DNA from: Psychroflexus montanilacus
GTDB lineage: Bacteria; Bacteroidota; Bacteroidia; Flavobacteriales; Flavobacteriaceae
NCBI RefSeq assembly: GCF_020164535.1
Contig: NZ_JAIQZC010000002.1
Location: 394,042-458,041, forward strand
Direction of reading: 5' to 3'
DNA length: 64,000 nt
A program made the translations under genes and the position numbers. The notes under the pieces are model-generated. The model was not told where the DNA came from. It saw nothing but the letters and a program-made list of their open reading frames with translations, and did no database searches. Shown here in pieces: positions 44,165 through 52,419 of this stretch. How positions within the stretch are numbered: position 1 is the first letter of the stretch; each line of letters begins with the position of its first letter.

Positions 44165-45547
44165 TTATTGATCTAAAGCTTTACGCAAAGCTCCAAGTTT
44201 ATTGATGACTTCCTGCAGTTCGTTTTCTTCAGTACTATCGCTTACCACTCCGGCACCCGCCTGGTAATGCAGCTTCATATCTTTACTAACGAAACTTCTA
44301 ATGATTATGGCCTGGTTCATATTTCCATTGAAATCGATCACGCCTATCGCCCCGCCGTAGGCTTCACGACTGATGTTTTCAAACTTTTCAATCAGCGTCA
44401 TCGCCATGTGTTTGGGTGCGCCGCTCAGAGTGCCTGCTGGAAAAGTGTCTCCTAATAACTTCAGACTGTCTTCAGTCTTGACCTCAGCGGTGACTTTACT
44501 TACCAGGTGAATTACATGTGAAAAGTACTGAACCTCCTTATAAGTTTCCACTTTCACGTTTTTACCATTTCGGCTCAGGTCGTTTCTCGCTAAATCGACC
44601 AGCATCACGTGCTCGGAGTTTTCTTTGACATCTTCAGATAACTTCAAGGCCATAGCTGCATCTTCCTGATCGTTACCGGTTCGCTTAAAGGTGCCGGCAA
44701 TAGGGTGAATTTCAGCTTTACCATCCTGAACCACCAGATGCGCTTCAGGCGAACTCCCGAAAATCTTATAATTCCCAAAGTCAAAATAAAACAAATACGG
44801 ACTTGGATTGATGCTTCTCAGTTTGCGATACACATTAAATTCGTCCCCTTTAAAGCCTTGGGAAAACCGTCTCGACACCACCATCTGAAACACATCGCCA
44901 CGCTGACAGTGCGCTTTGGCTTTGGTGACATAATCCATAAATTCTTCATCGGTAATCGGAGATTCCTCTTCACCGTCCAGGTCAAAATCATATTCCGTAT
45001 AATTTTGATTTTTCAGCAGAGATTTCAGTTCTGAAATGCGGTTGGAACCGTCATAAGAATGATTGAATATGTATGCTTCGTCATTGAAATGGTTAATCAC
45101 AATCACATTCTGAAAAACATTGTACAGCATATCCGGTAAGCCCAGCTGAGATCTGCTCTTATCGATCGTCAGGTTTTCAAAATAGCGAACCGCATCGTAA
45201 GTCGTAAATCCAAAAAGACCTTGCGTCAGGAATTTGAAATCATGGTCTTCCACTTCAAATTCTGCTAGATATTTTTTAAGTTCAATTGAGACATTAATAC
45301 TCTTATCGATGTCTGTTTGTTTATAAGTGCCGTCGGGATACTTGAGTTCGATTTGCTCATCTTCCACTTTAAAGTGAGCTATGGGATTGCAGCAGATATA
45401 ACTAAAACTGTTGTCATTGGTATGATAATCGCTGCTTTCCAAAAGCAGCGAGTGTGGATATTTATCCCTGATTTTCAGATAAGCACTCACCGGCGTAAAG
45501 GTATCGGCGAGTAGCTTTTGGTAGGTGGTTTTTAACGAATAACTCAT
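44165..45547 (-). CDS. trpE: Anthranilate synthase component I
   Basis: This 460-residue chorismate-using enzyme makes anthranilate, the first committed step. The N-terminal LLESSDYHTNDNSFSYICC block lies where the tryptophan feedback-binding LLES motif is found, suggesting allosteric control. The catalytic C-terminal half has FQMVVSRRFSQGF, IFGSSPEAHL, HPIAGTFKRTGN, VDLARNDLSRNG and GTLSGAPKHMAM. It is the first structural gene, 87 nt after the stop of a Trp-rich leader peptide with an attenuator between. Confidence 0.97.
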   Translation of the reverse strand: MSYSLKTTYQKLLADTFTPVSAYLKIRDKYPHSLLLESSDYHTNDNSFSYICCNPIAHFKVEDEQIELKYPDGTYKQTDIDKSINVSIELKKYLAEFEVEDHDFKFLTQGLFGFTTYDAVRYFENLTIDKSRSQLGLPDMLYNVFQNVIVINHFNDEAYIFNHSYDGSNRISELKSLLKNQNYTEYDFDLDGEEESPITDEEFMDYVTKAKAHCQRGDVFQMVVSRRFSQGFKGDEFNVYRKLRSINPSPYLFYFDFGNYKIFGSSPEAHLVVQDGKAEIHPIAGTFKRTGNDQEDAAMALKLSEDVKENSEHVMLVDLARNDLSRNGKNVKVETYKEVQYFSHVIHLVSKVTAEVKTEDSLKLLGDTFPAGTLSGAPKHMAMTLIEKFENISREAYGGAIGVIDFNGNMNQAIIIRSFVSKDMKLHYQAGAGVVSDSTEENELQEVINKLGALRKALDQ

Positions 45548-45572
45548 AGTGTTTGACTCAAAGTTTTAAAAA

Positions 45573-45605
45573 TTAAAAAAGGCTTGTCGTGATAGACAAG
45601 CCTTT
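45573..45605 (-). terminator. trp attenuator terminator
   Basis: On the minus strand: AAAGGCTTGTC, a 6-nt loop TATCAC, GACAAGCCTTT, then a T run. The stem has 11 perfect base pairs. It ends 26 nt before the trpE ATG, so it would stop transcription before the structural genes. The loop and the first bases of its 3' arm (ATCACGAC) are exactly complementary to GTCGTGAT inside the leader peptide region (45633-45640). Confidence 0.9.
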
Positions 45606-45633
45606 ATGAAATATATACATAGCAGGATCTAGA

Positions 45634-45690
45634 TCACGACGTTTGACGTAATAAAGACCACCACCAAGAATTGTTTAATTGTTGTAACAT
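45634..45690 (-). CDS. trpL: Trp operon leader peptide with three Trp codons
   Basis: A short frame from ATG at 45690 to TGA at 45634 encodes MLQQLNNSWWWSLLRQTS, with Trp codons 9-11 in a row. It is followed by a strong terminator before trpE. GTCGTGAT, covering the last codons and the stop, can pair with ATCACGAC at the terminator (plus 45586-45593). If the ribosome stalls at the Trp codons, this pairing would form and break the terminator; if it reaches the stop codon it would cover GTCGTGA and let the terminator form. This is the classical logic of Trp attenuation; here it is read from the sequence, not tested. The best promoter element ends only about 5 nt before the ATG. Confidence 0.88.
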   Translation of the reverse strand: MLQQLNNSWWWSLLRQTS

Positions 45691-45694
45691 GTCA

Positions 45695-45702
45695 CAAACA
45701 TA
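45695..45702 (-). promoter_or_regulatory. Candidate -7 promoter element of the trp operon
   Basis: Minus strand TATGTTTG matches TAnnTTTG. It would start transcription at or within a few bases of the leader peptide ATG (45690). The -33 region lacks a clear TTTG, so an upstream promoter cannot be excluded. Confidence 0.4.
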
Positions 45703-46274
45703 GGAATAATATTGATTTATTGGTGAATCTACAGATGTTAAAATTTTGTTTGTTCTCGACTCCGCTCGAACCTAAACAAAATAGTGTTTAAATCTGTTAA
45801 GCTAATATGATTTGAGGGCGATGCCCTCTTTTCTAATTGTAACTTATCCTAAAAAATCTAAAACTTCAAAAACACCCCAATCATCCCCTTAAGGGGATAG
45901 TCTTTCGCAGCTTTTTCTCCCCCGATAGAGCCTGCCTGTTGGGCAGATAGGGATTAAGAGGCTATCAGGATTTAAAAAAAACCTTAATCCACTAAAATAA
46001 AGAGCGTAACCAGGATATCTGCCTAAAATCTACTATCACATTATTAAAAGGGGCGTTAGCCCTGAACTCTTCTTAACCACTAAAACTAGGAGAATATAAA
46101 GGGGCATAGCCCTGACACCTAAAATAAAAGGGCTATATGATAAATTTAAACCTTTGCGTTTTCTGCGCCTCAGCGGTTTTCTTTTACTTCTATGCAATAA
46201 GAACGAAAACATATAAAACAAAAATACACTAAAGCTTCAACCCCTCCTTTTCTTCCAAAAACTCTCCAAAATAG
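45703..46274. other. Gene-free region between trp operon and fabD
   Basis: No credible gene. Contains the inverted repeat TTTTGTTT...AAACAAAA with GTTCTCGACTCCGCTCGAAC inside (45745-45781), whose 20-bp core recurs inverted at 15738-15757. Further on are imperfect units such as AAAGGGGC(G/A)T(T/A)AGCCCTGA near 46048 and 46097 and CCTGCCTGTTGGGCAG near 45927. Confidence 0.6.
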
Positions 46275-46282
46275 TATATTTG
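46275..46282 (+). promoter_or_regulatory. Candidate -7 promoter element of fabD
   Basis: TATATTTG matches TAnnTTTG, with a predicted leader of about 20 nt before the fabD ATG at 46307. Confidence 0.5.
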
Positions 46283-46306
46283 AATTTCAACAAAATAAAA
46301 AACACA

Positions 46307-47197
46307 ATGAAAGCATACATATTTCCAGGACAAGGCGCTCAATATACAGGAATGGGCCAGGACTTATACCAATCTTCAGAAGAAGCCAGAGACTTATTTC
46401 ACAAAGCCAACGACATCTTAGGGTTTGATATTTCCAAAATTATGTTCGAAGGCTCTGCCAACGAACTACAACAGACCAAAGTCACTCAGCCTGCCATTTT
46501 TCTTCACTCAGTGATCTTAAGTAAAGTTTTGGGCGATGCCTTCCAACCAGACATGGTGGCTGGACACTCCCTTGGTGAGTTTTCAGCTTTGGTGGCCAAT
46601 GGCACTTTGGAATTTGAAGATGCTTTAAAATTAGTCCATAAACGCGCCTTGAGCATGCAGGCGGCTTGTGAAAAGAATCCGTCCTCGATGGCTGCTATTT
46701 TAGGACTGGAAGACGAAGTGGTGGAAGAAGTCTGCCAGTCTGTTGACGGTGTGGTGGTACCAGCCAATTACAACTCACCAGGACAATTAGTGATTTCCGG
46801 TGCATCTGAAGCAGTAGAGCGTGCCTGTGAAGTATTGAAAGGAAAAGGAGCCAAACGCGCTATCATGCTACCTGTAGGCGGAGCATTTCACTCTCCCTTG
46901 ATGTTACCTGCCAGAGAAGAATTGGCCAAAGCGATTGAGTCAACGACCTTCCACAAGCCTATTTGTCCGGTTTATCAAAATGTAACCGCTGCTGCAGTCT
47001 CGGATCCTGAAGAGATCAAAACCAACCTGATCGAGCAACTGACGGCTCCTGTAAAATGGACGCAAACGCTTAAACAAATGTTGGCCGATGGCGCAACCGA
47101 CTTCACCGAAGTTGGTCCAGGCAAAGTACTGCAGGGCTTATTGAGAAAAATTGATCGACAAGTTATCGCAGAAAGTATTTCTGGGATTGAGTCGTGA
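46307..47197 (+). CDS. fabD: Malonyl-CoA:ACP transacylase
   Basis: This 296-residue enzyme loads malonyl groups on acyl carrier protein for fatty acid synthesis. It starts MKAYIFPGQGAQYTGMGQDL and has the nucleophile Ser88 in VAGHSLGEFSAL; the catalytic His is in GGAFHSPLM. The ATG at 46307 is preferred over a TTG at 46280 because it opens with the conserved FPGQGAQ strand. The last codons (Glu-Ser-stop) are the first unit of a GAGTCGT heptamer array, so the C-terminus has been captured by or has seeded a repeat. Confidence 0.96.
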   Translation: MKAYIFPGQGAQYTGMGQDLYQSSEEARDLFHKANDILGFDISKIMFEGSANELQQTKVTQPAIFLHSVILSKVLGDAFQPDMVAGHSLGEFSALVANGTLEFEDALKLVHKRALSMQAACEKNPSSMAAILGLEDEVVEEVCQSVDGVVVPANYNSPGQLVISGASEAVERACEVLKGKGAKRAIMLPVGGAFHSPLMLPAREELAKAIESTTFHKPICPVYQNVTAAAVSDPEEIKTNLIEQLTAPVKWTQTLKQMLADGATDFTEVGPGKVLQGLLRKIDRQVIAESISGIES

Positions 47198-47250
47198 GTC
47201 GTGAGTCGTGAGTCGTGAGTCGTGAGTCGTGAGTCGTGAGTCGTGAGTCG
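47189..47250. repeat. Heptanucleotide tandem array (GAGTCGT), 8.9 copies, overlapping fabD stop
   Basis: Eight perfect GAGTCGT units plus GAGTCG. The fabD TGA lies in the first unit boundary (GAG TCG TGA). Because the stop is at the 5' edge, changes in copy number would not change FabD. Confidence 0.95.
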
Positions 47251-47483
47251 AAATTAAAAATTCTCAATCCTTAATACGCTTTTGTAATCACTTTTTCTCC
47301 AGCTTCAGGCGAATACTTTCTGGTTTTAGTCATAGGTCTTTAGGCCTACTTCCCCACCAGATCCCAGCTATAAAGCCAACTCACAGGTTAAGGCTTGTGT
47401 TCTAAAAGCAAGAACCTCAGCAGGATTAAAATCAATGTAAAAGAAGCCACACTTCAAATCAACATATCGTATTTACAAGAACT
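47251..47483. other. Short spacer after fabD
   Basis: About 230 nt with no reading frame and no repeat that I recognise, leading into the shared terminator. Confidence 0.5.
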
Positions 47484-47511
47484 AAAAACGACCTCAAATG
47501 AGGTCGTTTTT
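47484..47511. terminator. Bidirectional terminator between fabD and M1 peptidase gene
   Basis: AAAAACGACCTCA / TGAGGTCGTTTTT, a 13-bp perfect stem with a two-base AA loop, A-rich on one side and T-rich on the other, so it can serve both converging genes. Confidence 0.88.
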
Positions 47512-47533
47512 GAAAGGTTTATGACTTAAAAAA

Positions 47534-49474
47534 TTAATCTTTATATATTTCCGTTGGCCATTTGTCATTGGAATAATTGACATCCATCAATATTTTATCA
47601 GGATCTATTTCAATAGACTTGATGTCTTTTTCCGTTTCAAACTTATGCGTCCAGGTATTTCCTCTTTGCCAGATTTCTACTGGAAGACTTTTCATTTCTG
47701 TAGTACCATCTTCAAAAGTGATTTGCATTTGTACCGGCATTGGGATATCCCCTTTGTTGGAAACCGAAAGGAAGTAAGCCCCCTGTTGTTTTCTAAGTGA
47801 ATCTATTGCCAAATCTATGTTTCCAGTTCCATAAAACCAGGAGTTGAAAAACCAGGAAAGATTTTCCCCAGCCGCACTTTCCATATGGTTGAAAAAATCC
47901 TGTGGTTGAGGATGTTTATACGCCCAGGTCTTGATATAAGATCTGAAGGCGTAATCAAAACGCTCTTCTCCAAGGATATATTCTCTTAACATGACCAGAC
48001 CTAAAGCTGGCTTATAATAAGCAATCATACCTAGGTTCCTTAAGTTAGCCACATCTGGATAGGTATCAATTCCCTCTCTGGTATCGCCCAAAAACCATCC
48101 AGTTAAATTTCTTGGCTGATTTAATCTTGCGGGATATTCTCCGTCATTAAAGGCTTGTGTAGAATAGTAATTGATAAAGGTGTTGAAGCCTTCGTCCATC
48201 CAGGCGTAGCGTCTTTCGTTACTCCCTACAATCATAGGAAACCAGTTATGGCCAAACTCGTGATCGGTTACGCCCCAAAGGCTGCCCCCTTTGCTTTTCC
48301 AGCTACAAAAGTTAAGTCCTGGATATTCCATACCACCTATATCTGCGGCAACATTTACTGCAGAAGGGTAAGGGTATTCGAACCATTTTTCAGAATAATG
48401 TTCAATAGAAGCCTTACTGTATTCTGTAGATCTGGACCAGGCCTCCTCACCATCACTTTCGATAGGATAGACCGAATGTGCCAATCCTGTTTTACCGCTA
48501 GGCAAATTGAATTGCGCGCCATCCCAAATAAAAGCTTTGGAAGCCGCAAAGGCAAAATCTCTTGAATTCTCAATCTCGTAATGCCAGGTTTGGTTACCGC
48601 TTTGGTTGGCAAACATAGAAGAGTCTCCGATCTCTTCAGAAGAAATAATAGAAACGGTTTCCTGACTCTCTAAAGCTTTTTGATAACGGTCATAAACTTT
48701 TGATGATAATACTCGCTTTGGATTTTGAAGCTCACCTGAAGCAACCACTACATAATTATGAGGTACTGTAATTTCAACATCAAAATCTCCGTAATCGTAG
48801 TAAAATTCACCAGCACCTAAGTAAGGTTCGACATTCCAGCCTTCTACATCATCGAACACGGCAACTTGTGGAAACCACTGTGCCATAGCGTAGATTTCTC
48901 CATTTTCAGTACTAAGTCTACCCATTCTATCCATCCCATTAACAGGCACTTCAAATTCAAAATTCATAGACACTTCGGCTTTACCTCCTTTAGCTTTAAC
49001 AGGCTGATCGAAAAACACCTGCATACGTGTATCTGTAATTAAGTGCTTGGTAGAGGTTGAACGTTTCACCTTGGCTTGAAGGTTGGAAATCTTCACCCCA
49101 TCTAAAGGATCTCCATTGTAGCGGTTTCCTTCCACCGGAGTGGTAAGTGTCCCCCTAGAATCTTCTGTAAATCTGTTTTGTTCCAAATACATCCAGACAT
49201 AATCCAAATCTTCTGGACTATTGTTGACGTATTCCATAGTAATCTGACCTGTAACCTTATGTGTTTCAGGATCCAAATTCACTTTTATAGTATAATCTGC
49301 TTCATTCTGAAAGTAATCTGGTCCAGGTTTTCCCGTCGCAGAGCGATAAGAGTTTCCAGACCTGTCCATAAACTCATCAAATTGGGATTGATTACTTTCC
49401 AATTGAGCAAAGGCTGAGGGTAAAGTAAAAATGCTTAATCCAAATGCTAAGCAAAGAAAATTTATCTTATTCAT
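47534..49474 (-). CDS. M1 family zinc metallopeptidase, secreted
   Basis: This 646-residue protein has a signal peptide (MNKINFLCLAFGLSIFTLPSAFAQ), an N-terminal beta domain and a gluzincin catalytic domain. Zinc ligands are H405 and H409 of HEFGH and E428 in WMDEGFNTF. The GGMEYPG segment at about 380-386 is the M1 substrate-binding GxMEN-type loop. The C-terminal domain carries WFFNSWFYGTG near residues 558-568, as in Bacteroidetes aminopeptidase-like M1 proteins. It would trim N-terminal residues from peptides in the periplasm or at the surface. It is monocistronic with its own terminator. Confidence 0.92.
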   Translation of the reverse strand: MNKINFLCLAFGLSIFTLPSAFAQLESNQSQFDEFMDRSGNSYRSATGKPGPDYFQNEADYTIKVNLDPETHKVTGQITMEYVNNSPEDLDYVWMYLEQNRFTEDSRGTLTTPVEGNRYNGDPLDGVKISNLQAKVKRSTSTKHLITDTRMQVFFDQPVKAKGGKAEVSMNFEFEVPVNGMDRMGRLSTENGEIYAMAQWFPQVAVFDDVEGWNVEPYLGAGEFYYDYGDFDVEITVPHNYVVVASGELQNPKRVLSSKVYDRYQKALESQETVSIISSEEIGDSSMFANQSGNQTWHYEIENSRDFAFAASKAFIWDGAQFNLPSGKTGLAHSVYPIESDGEEAWSRSTEYSKASIEHYSEKWFEYPYPSAVNVAADIGGMEYPGLNFCSWKSKGGSLWGVTDHEFGHNWFPMIVGSNERRYAWMDEGFNTFINYYSTQAFNDGEYPARLNQPRNLTGWFLGDTREGIDTYPDVANLRNLGMIAYYKPALGLVMLREYILGEERFDYAFRSYIKTWAYKHPQPQDFFNHMESAAGENLSWFFNSWFYGTGNIDLAIDSLRKQQGAYFLSVSNKGDIPMPVQMQITFEDGTTEMKSLPVEIWQRGNTWTHKFETEKDIKSIEIDPDKILMDVNYSNDKWPTEIYKD

Positions 49475-49542
49475 GTTTGTAAAAATTTAATTTGGCTCTA
49501 AAATAGAAAAAACAAGCATACAAGCGAGTTTGAAGTCTTGAA

Positions 49543-50589
49543 TTATTCTATTTCTAAATAATTTCTTTTGACAAAATCCAAAGCAGTCTTAAGGATGTGC
49601 CCCATAGTTTTGCAGCGCTTAAATCGGATATCCCTTGTGAAACTCACCAATTGGTTCCGCAGCATTTTAACGTTCTCATCTGAAGACACCCTGTCCTTGA
49701 TCATGCATCGAATCAACATCCGGAATCGCTTTTCTGAAGTGATAAGCCGCTTGGCCACCTGTGAGCGTTCTTCTTTTCGATACTGTTCTACTGAAGAATC
49801 CTGTAGCAATTCTGAAACCATCTTGACCATAGGTCGGTTTTCCTTAAAAAAATGAGGCTGATAGACTTTTAAGTTGCCTTCATAATTTTGCTGATCGAAA
49901 TCTATAGCTCTTATTTTATAATCCACATGGTCAAAATCGTGGGTAGGAATCACCACATAATTATAGGATCTCATGTCGCCAAGAAGCCTCAGCGTACAGC
50001 GCTCATCAAATTTGACAAATTGTTTGGCGATTTCATTTCTGGCTCTATCACTACATTCTGGCAGTTTTTCTTTGATGAAGACATCTCCTGGAATACCTGC
50101 GATATGCTCTTCGATCAACGTATCTTTGTACACCAAAAAATTGATCCGATTGGGAGAAAGTATATGTTCAAAATCCAGTCCGTAAATTCTGGAAGCATCT
50201 GCTTTTTTGACGTAGAAATAGGTGAAATTATCGTTTAATACATTTCTAACTTTAATTCTAAAAGGCTTAGAATTCCCAAACGTACAGTAATCAATCGCAT
50301 CTACATTTAAGAAATCCAGGTGTTCGCTTCGACCATCAGAATGAAGGATAAGATACACACGTTTGAGACTGTTGTCGATCTCTTCGCGATCGAAATCAGA
50401 ATAGTAACACCTTACCCACAGTGTATCTTCATCATGCCTGTCGTATACCACAATTGAACCCGAGAACCTTAACAAATCATCGTAAGACACTGGAATTTTG
50501 GTGTTCCTGTTGTAAGTCTGTAGATACTTGTTAAGCTGTTCGTTGATAGGAAAAGTCGGTTTTTTCCTGGACATGAGTTTCTTTTCCAT
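49543..50589 (-). CDS. Conserved hypothetical protein (possible kinase-like fold)
   Basis: I do not recognise a named family for this 348-residue protein, though it looks like a well-conserved flavobacterial gene. The chain has no signal peptide or membrane span. RLLGDMRSYNYVVIP followed by DYKIRAIDFDQQNYEGN near residues 215-245 is reminiscent of the metal-binding DFDQ/DFD segment in kinase-like phosphotransferases (HipA or aminoglycoside-kinase type). The last 100 residues are basic and helical. The ATG at 50589 is preferred over a TTG at 50616. It is divergent from an ABC transporter gene, with the intergenic space under 100 nt. Confidence 0.7.
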   Translation of the reverse strand: MEKKLMSRKKPTFPINEQLNKYLQTYNRNTKIPVSYDDLLRFSGSIVVYDRHDEDTLWVRCYYSDFDREEIDNSLKRVYLILHSDGRSEHLDFLNVDAIDYCTFGNSKPFRIKVRNVLNDNFTYFYVKKADASRIYGLDFEHILSPNRINFLVYKDTLIEEHIAGIPGDVFIKEKLPECSDRARNEIAKQFVKFDERCTLRLLGDMRSYNYVVIPTHDFDHVDYKIRAIDFDQQNYEGNLKVYQPHFFKENRPMVKMVSELLQDSSVEQYRKEERSQVAKRLITSEKRFRMLIRCMIKDRVSSDENVKMLRNQLVSFTRDIRFKRCKTMGHILKTALDFVKRNYLEIE

Positions 50590-50678
50590 GGGCTGCTTTT
50601 TCCTCAAAGGTAGCAAATTTGCTAACTAAAATTGTAACATCTGCCAGAGCTTTCCGTCCTACAAGAAACTCCATCACT

Positions 50679-51578
50679 TTGAAAACTATTTTAAAACTTA
50701 AAGACCTTACTAAGAAGTTTGGAAGCTTAATGGCAGTAGATGCTTTAACTTTCAATATTGAAAAAGGAAACGTTTATGGGATATTAGGCCCCAACGGTAG
50801 TGGAAAATCAACTACTCTGGGGATGGTTTTGAATGTGGTCAATCCCTCTTCTGGCTTTTTTGAATGGTTTGACGGCAACCTTAACACCCACGAAGCTTTA
50901 AAAAAAGTAGGCGCAATTATAGAAAGTCCCAACTTTTATCCAAGCATGAGCGCTGAAGATAATCTAAAGCTGGTTTGTCAAATTAAAGGCGTTGACTATT
51001 CCAGAATTGATACTGTTCTCGAAACTGTCAATTTACAGGATAGAAAAAAAGATCACTTTAAAAGTTATTCTTTGGGAATGAAGCAACGCCTGGCGATTGC
51101 TTCAGCTCTGCTCAATGATCCTGAAATTCTTATTCTGGATGAGCCTACCAATGGCCTTGACCCACAAGGTATTCATCAAATTCGTGAAATCATCAAAAAA
51201 ATAGCTTCAGAAGGGATGACTATTTTGCTTGCCTCACACCTGCTAGATGAGGTTGAAAAAGTCTGTTCGCATGTAGTTGTGATCAGAAATGGAAAAAAAT
51301 TATACGCAGGCCCTGTGGACGAATTGAATGCAACTCATGGTTTCTTTGAACTAAAAAGTGAACAGAAAGACGAATTGAAATCCTTTCTCAGCAAGCATGA
51401 AGCCATAGAAAGTTATGATGAAGAAGAGAATGATTTACTAAAAGCAATTTTATCCAAACCTTACGACGCCCAGTCCCTAAACAAGGAATGTTTTGAAAAA
51501 GGTATTTTACTGACCCACCTGGTCAAACGAAAAGAGACCCTTGAAGAGCAATTTCTAAAACTTACCAAGAACCTTTAA
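50679..51578 (+). CDS. ABC transporter ATP-binding protein (ABC-2 type)
   Basis: This 299-residue ATPase has Walker A GPNGSGKST, the Q-loop region IIESPNFYPSM, the signature YSLGMKQRLAIA and Walker B ILILDEPTNGLDPQG. The C-terminal 80 residues form the extension common in bacitracin/sodium-type exporters. No ATG precedes the first conserved strand; the TTG at 50679 gives MKTILKLKDLTKKFG and is my choice, while a longer frame from TTG at 50619 would add non-conserved residues. It pairs with the permease gene 9 nt downstream. Substrate unknown. Confidence 0.92.
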   Translation: MKTILKLKDLTKKFGSLMAVDALTFNIEKGNVYGILGPNGSGKSTTLGMVLNVVNPSSGFFEWFDGNLNTHEALKKVGAIIESPNFYPSMSAEDNLKLVCQIKGVDYSRIDTVLETVNLQDRKKDHFKSYSLGMKQRLAIASALLNDPEILILDEPTNGLDPQGIHQIREIIKKIASEGMTILLASHLLDEVEKVCSHVVVIRNGKKLYAGPVDELNATHGFFELKSEQKDELKSFLSKHEAIESYDEEENDLLKAILSKPYDAQSLNKECFEKGILLTHLVKRKETLEEQFLKLTKNL

Positions 51579-51587
51579 GCCACAACC

Positions 51588-52412
51588 ATGAAACGACTTT
51601 TTCTCATCGAATTTCATAAATTAAAAAATAACCGTGCTGCTAAAATTCTTAGCCTGATTTATTTTATTCTATTTAGTGCCATCGCTCTTTTTGCCTCCAT
51701 CAAATTCAATTTTGGGTCAGTTGACTTTAGACTGGCAGATCAGGGTATTTTTAATTTCCCCTACATCTGGCATTTCAACGCCTATTTTGTAGCATTTTTA
51801 AAACTTTTCCTGGCAGTTGTGATCGTTTCTATGGTCTCTAGCGAATATACCAATAGAACATTGAAGCAAAACTTAATTGATGGTTTGAGTAAAAAGGAAT
51901 TTATCTTGTCAAAGTTTTATGGCGTTTTAGGCTTTGCCATAGCGTCGACTTTACTTCTATTCATAGTTAGTCTGGTGCTTGGGCTTATATTTTCTGATTA
52001 CGATGAAGTTGGTATTATATTCTCTGATCTGGAATACATATTCGCTTATTTTCTGAAGCTTGTCGGATTTTTCTCCATGTGTTTATTTTTCGGCATATTG
52101 CTGAAACGTTCAGCTTTTGCTTTAGGCTTTTTATTCTTGCTCTGGATTTTTGAAGGAATAGTACAGTTGTTTGTAAAGTTTCAAGCCAACTCCCTTGAGT
52201 TTATTGTAGATTTTTTACCCCTTCAGTCTATGGGAAATTTGATCATTGAGCCACTCACAAGGCTGGGAATTGTAAAATCTACAGCTTCTCAATTGAATTC
52301 TGAATTCACAAAAACCTACGAAGTAGAATGGCTAACGGTTCTAATTGTACTTGGCTGGAGTTTCATCTTTATTTATTCATCCTGGAAACTTTTACAAAGG
52401 CGGGATCTTTGA
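51588..52412 (+). CDS. ABC-2 type transporter permease
   Basis: This 274-residue protein has six predicted membrane spans (first near residues 19-37: ILSLIYFILFSAIALFASI) and the SSEYTNRTLKQNLIDGLSK cytoplasmic segment typical of ABC-2 permeases paired with bacitracin-type ATPases. It follows its ATPase by 9 nt, so they are one operon. It may export a peptide or lipid, or act in gliding-like secretion, but nothing in the sequence decides this. Confidence 0.9.
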   Translation: MKRLFLIEFHKLKNNRAAKILSLIYFILFSAIALFASIKFNFGSVDFRLADQGIFNFPYIWHFNAYFVAFLKLFLAVVIVSMVSSEYTNRTLKQNLIDGLSKKEFILSKFYGVLGFAIASTLLLFIVSLVLGLIFSDYDEVGIIFSDLEYIFAYFLKLVGFFSMCLFFGILLKRSAFALGFLFLLWIFEGIVQLFVKFQANSLEFIVDFLPLQSMGNLIIEPLTRLGIVKSTASQLNSEFTKTYEVEWLTVLIVLGWSFIFIYSSWKLLQRRDL

Positions 52413-52419
52413 GTTATAT

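Noticed and set aside
46036..46221. 61-residue minus-strand reading frame upstream of fabD
   Set aside because: Composed of low-complexity and repeat-like sequence; no conserved features.
48155..48565. 136-residue plus-strand reading frame
   Set aside because: Antisense to the zinc-site region of the M1 peptidase gene; no independent support.
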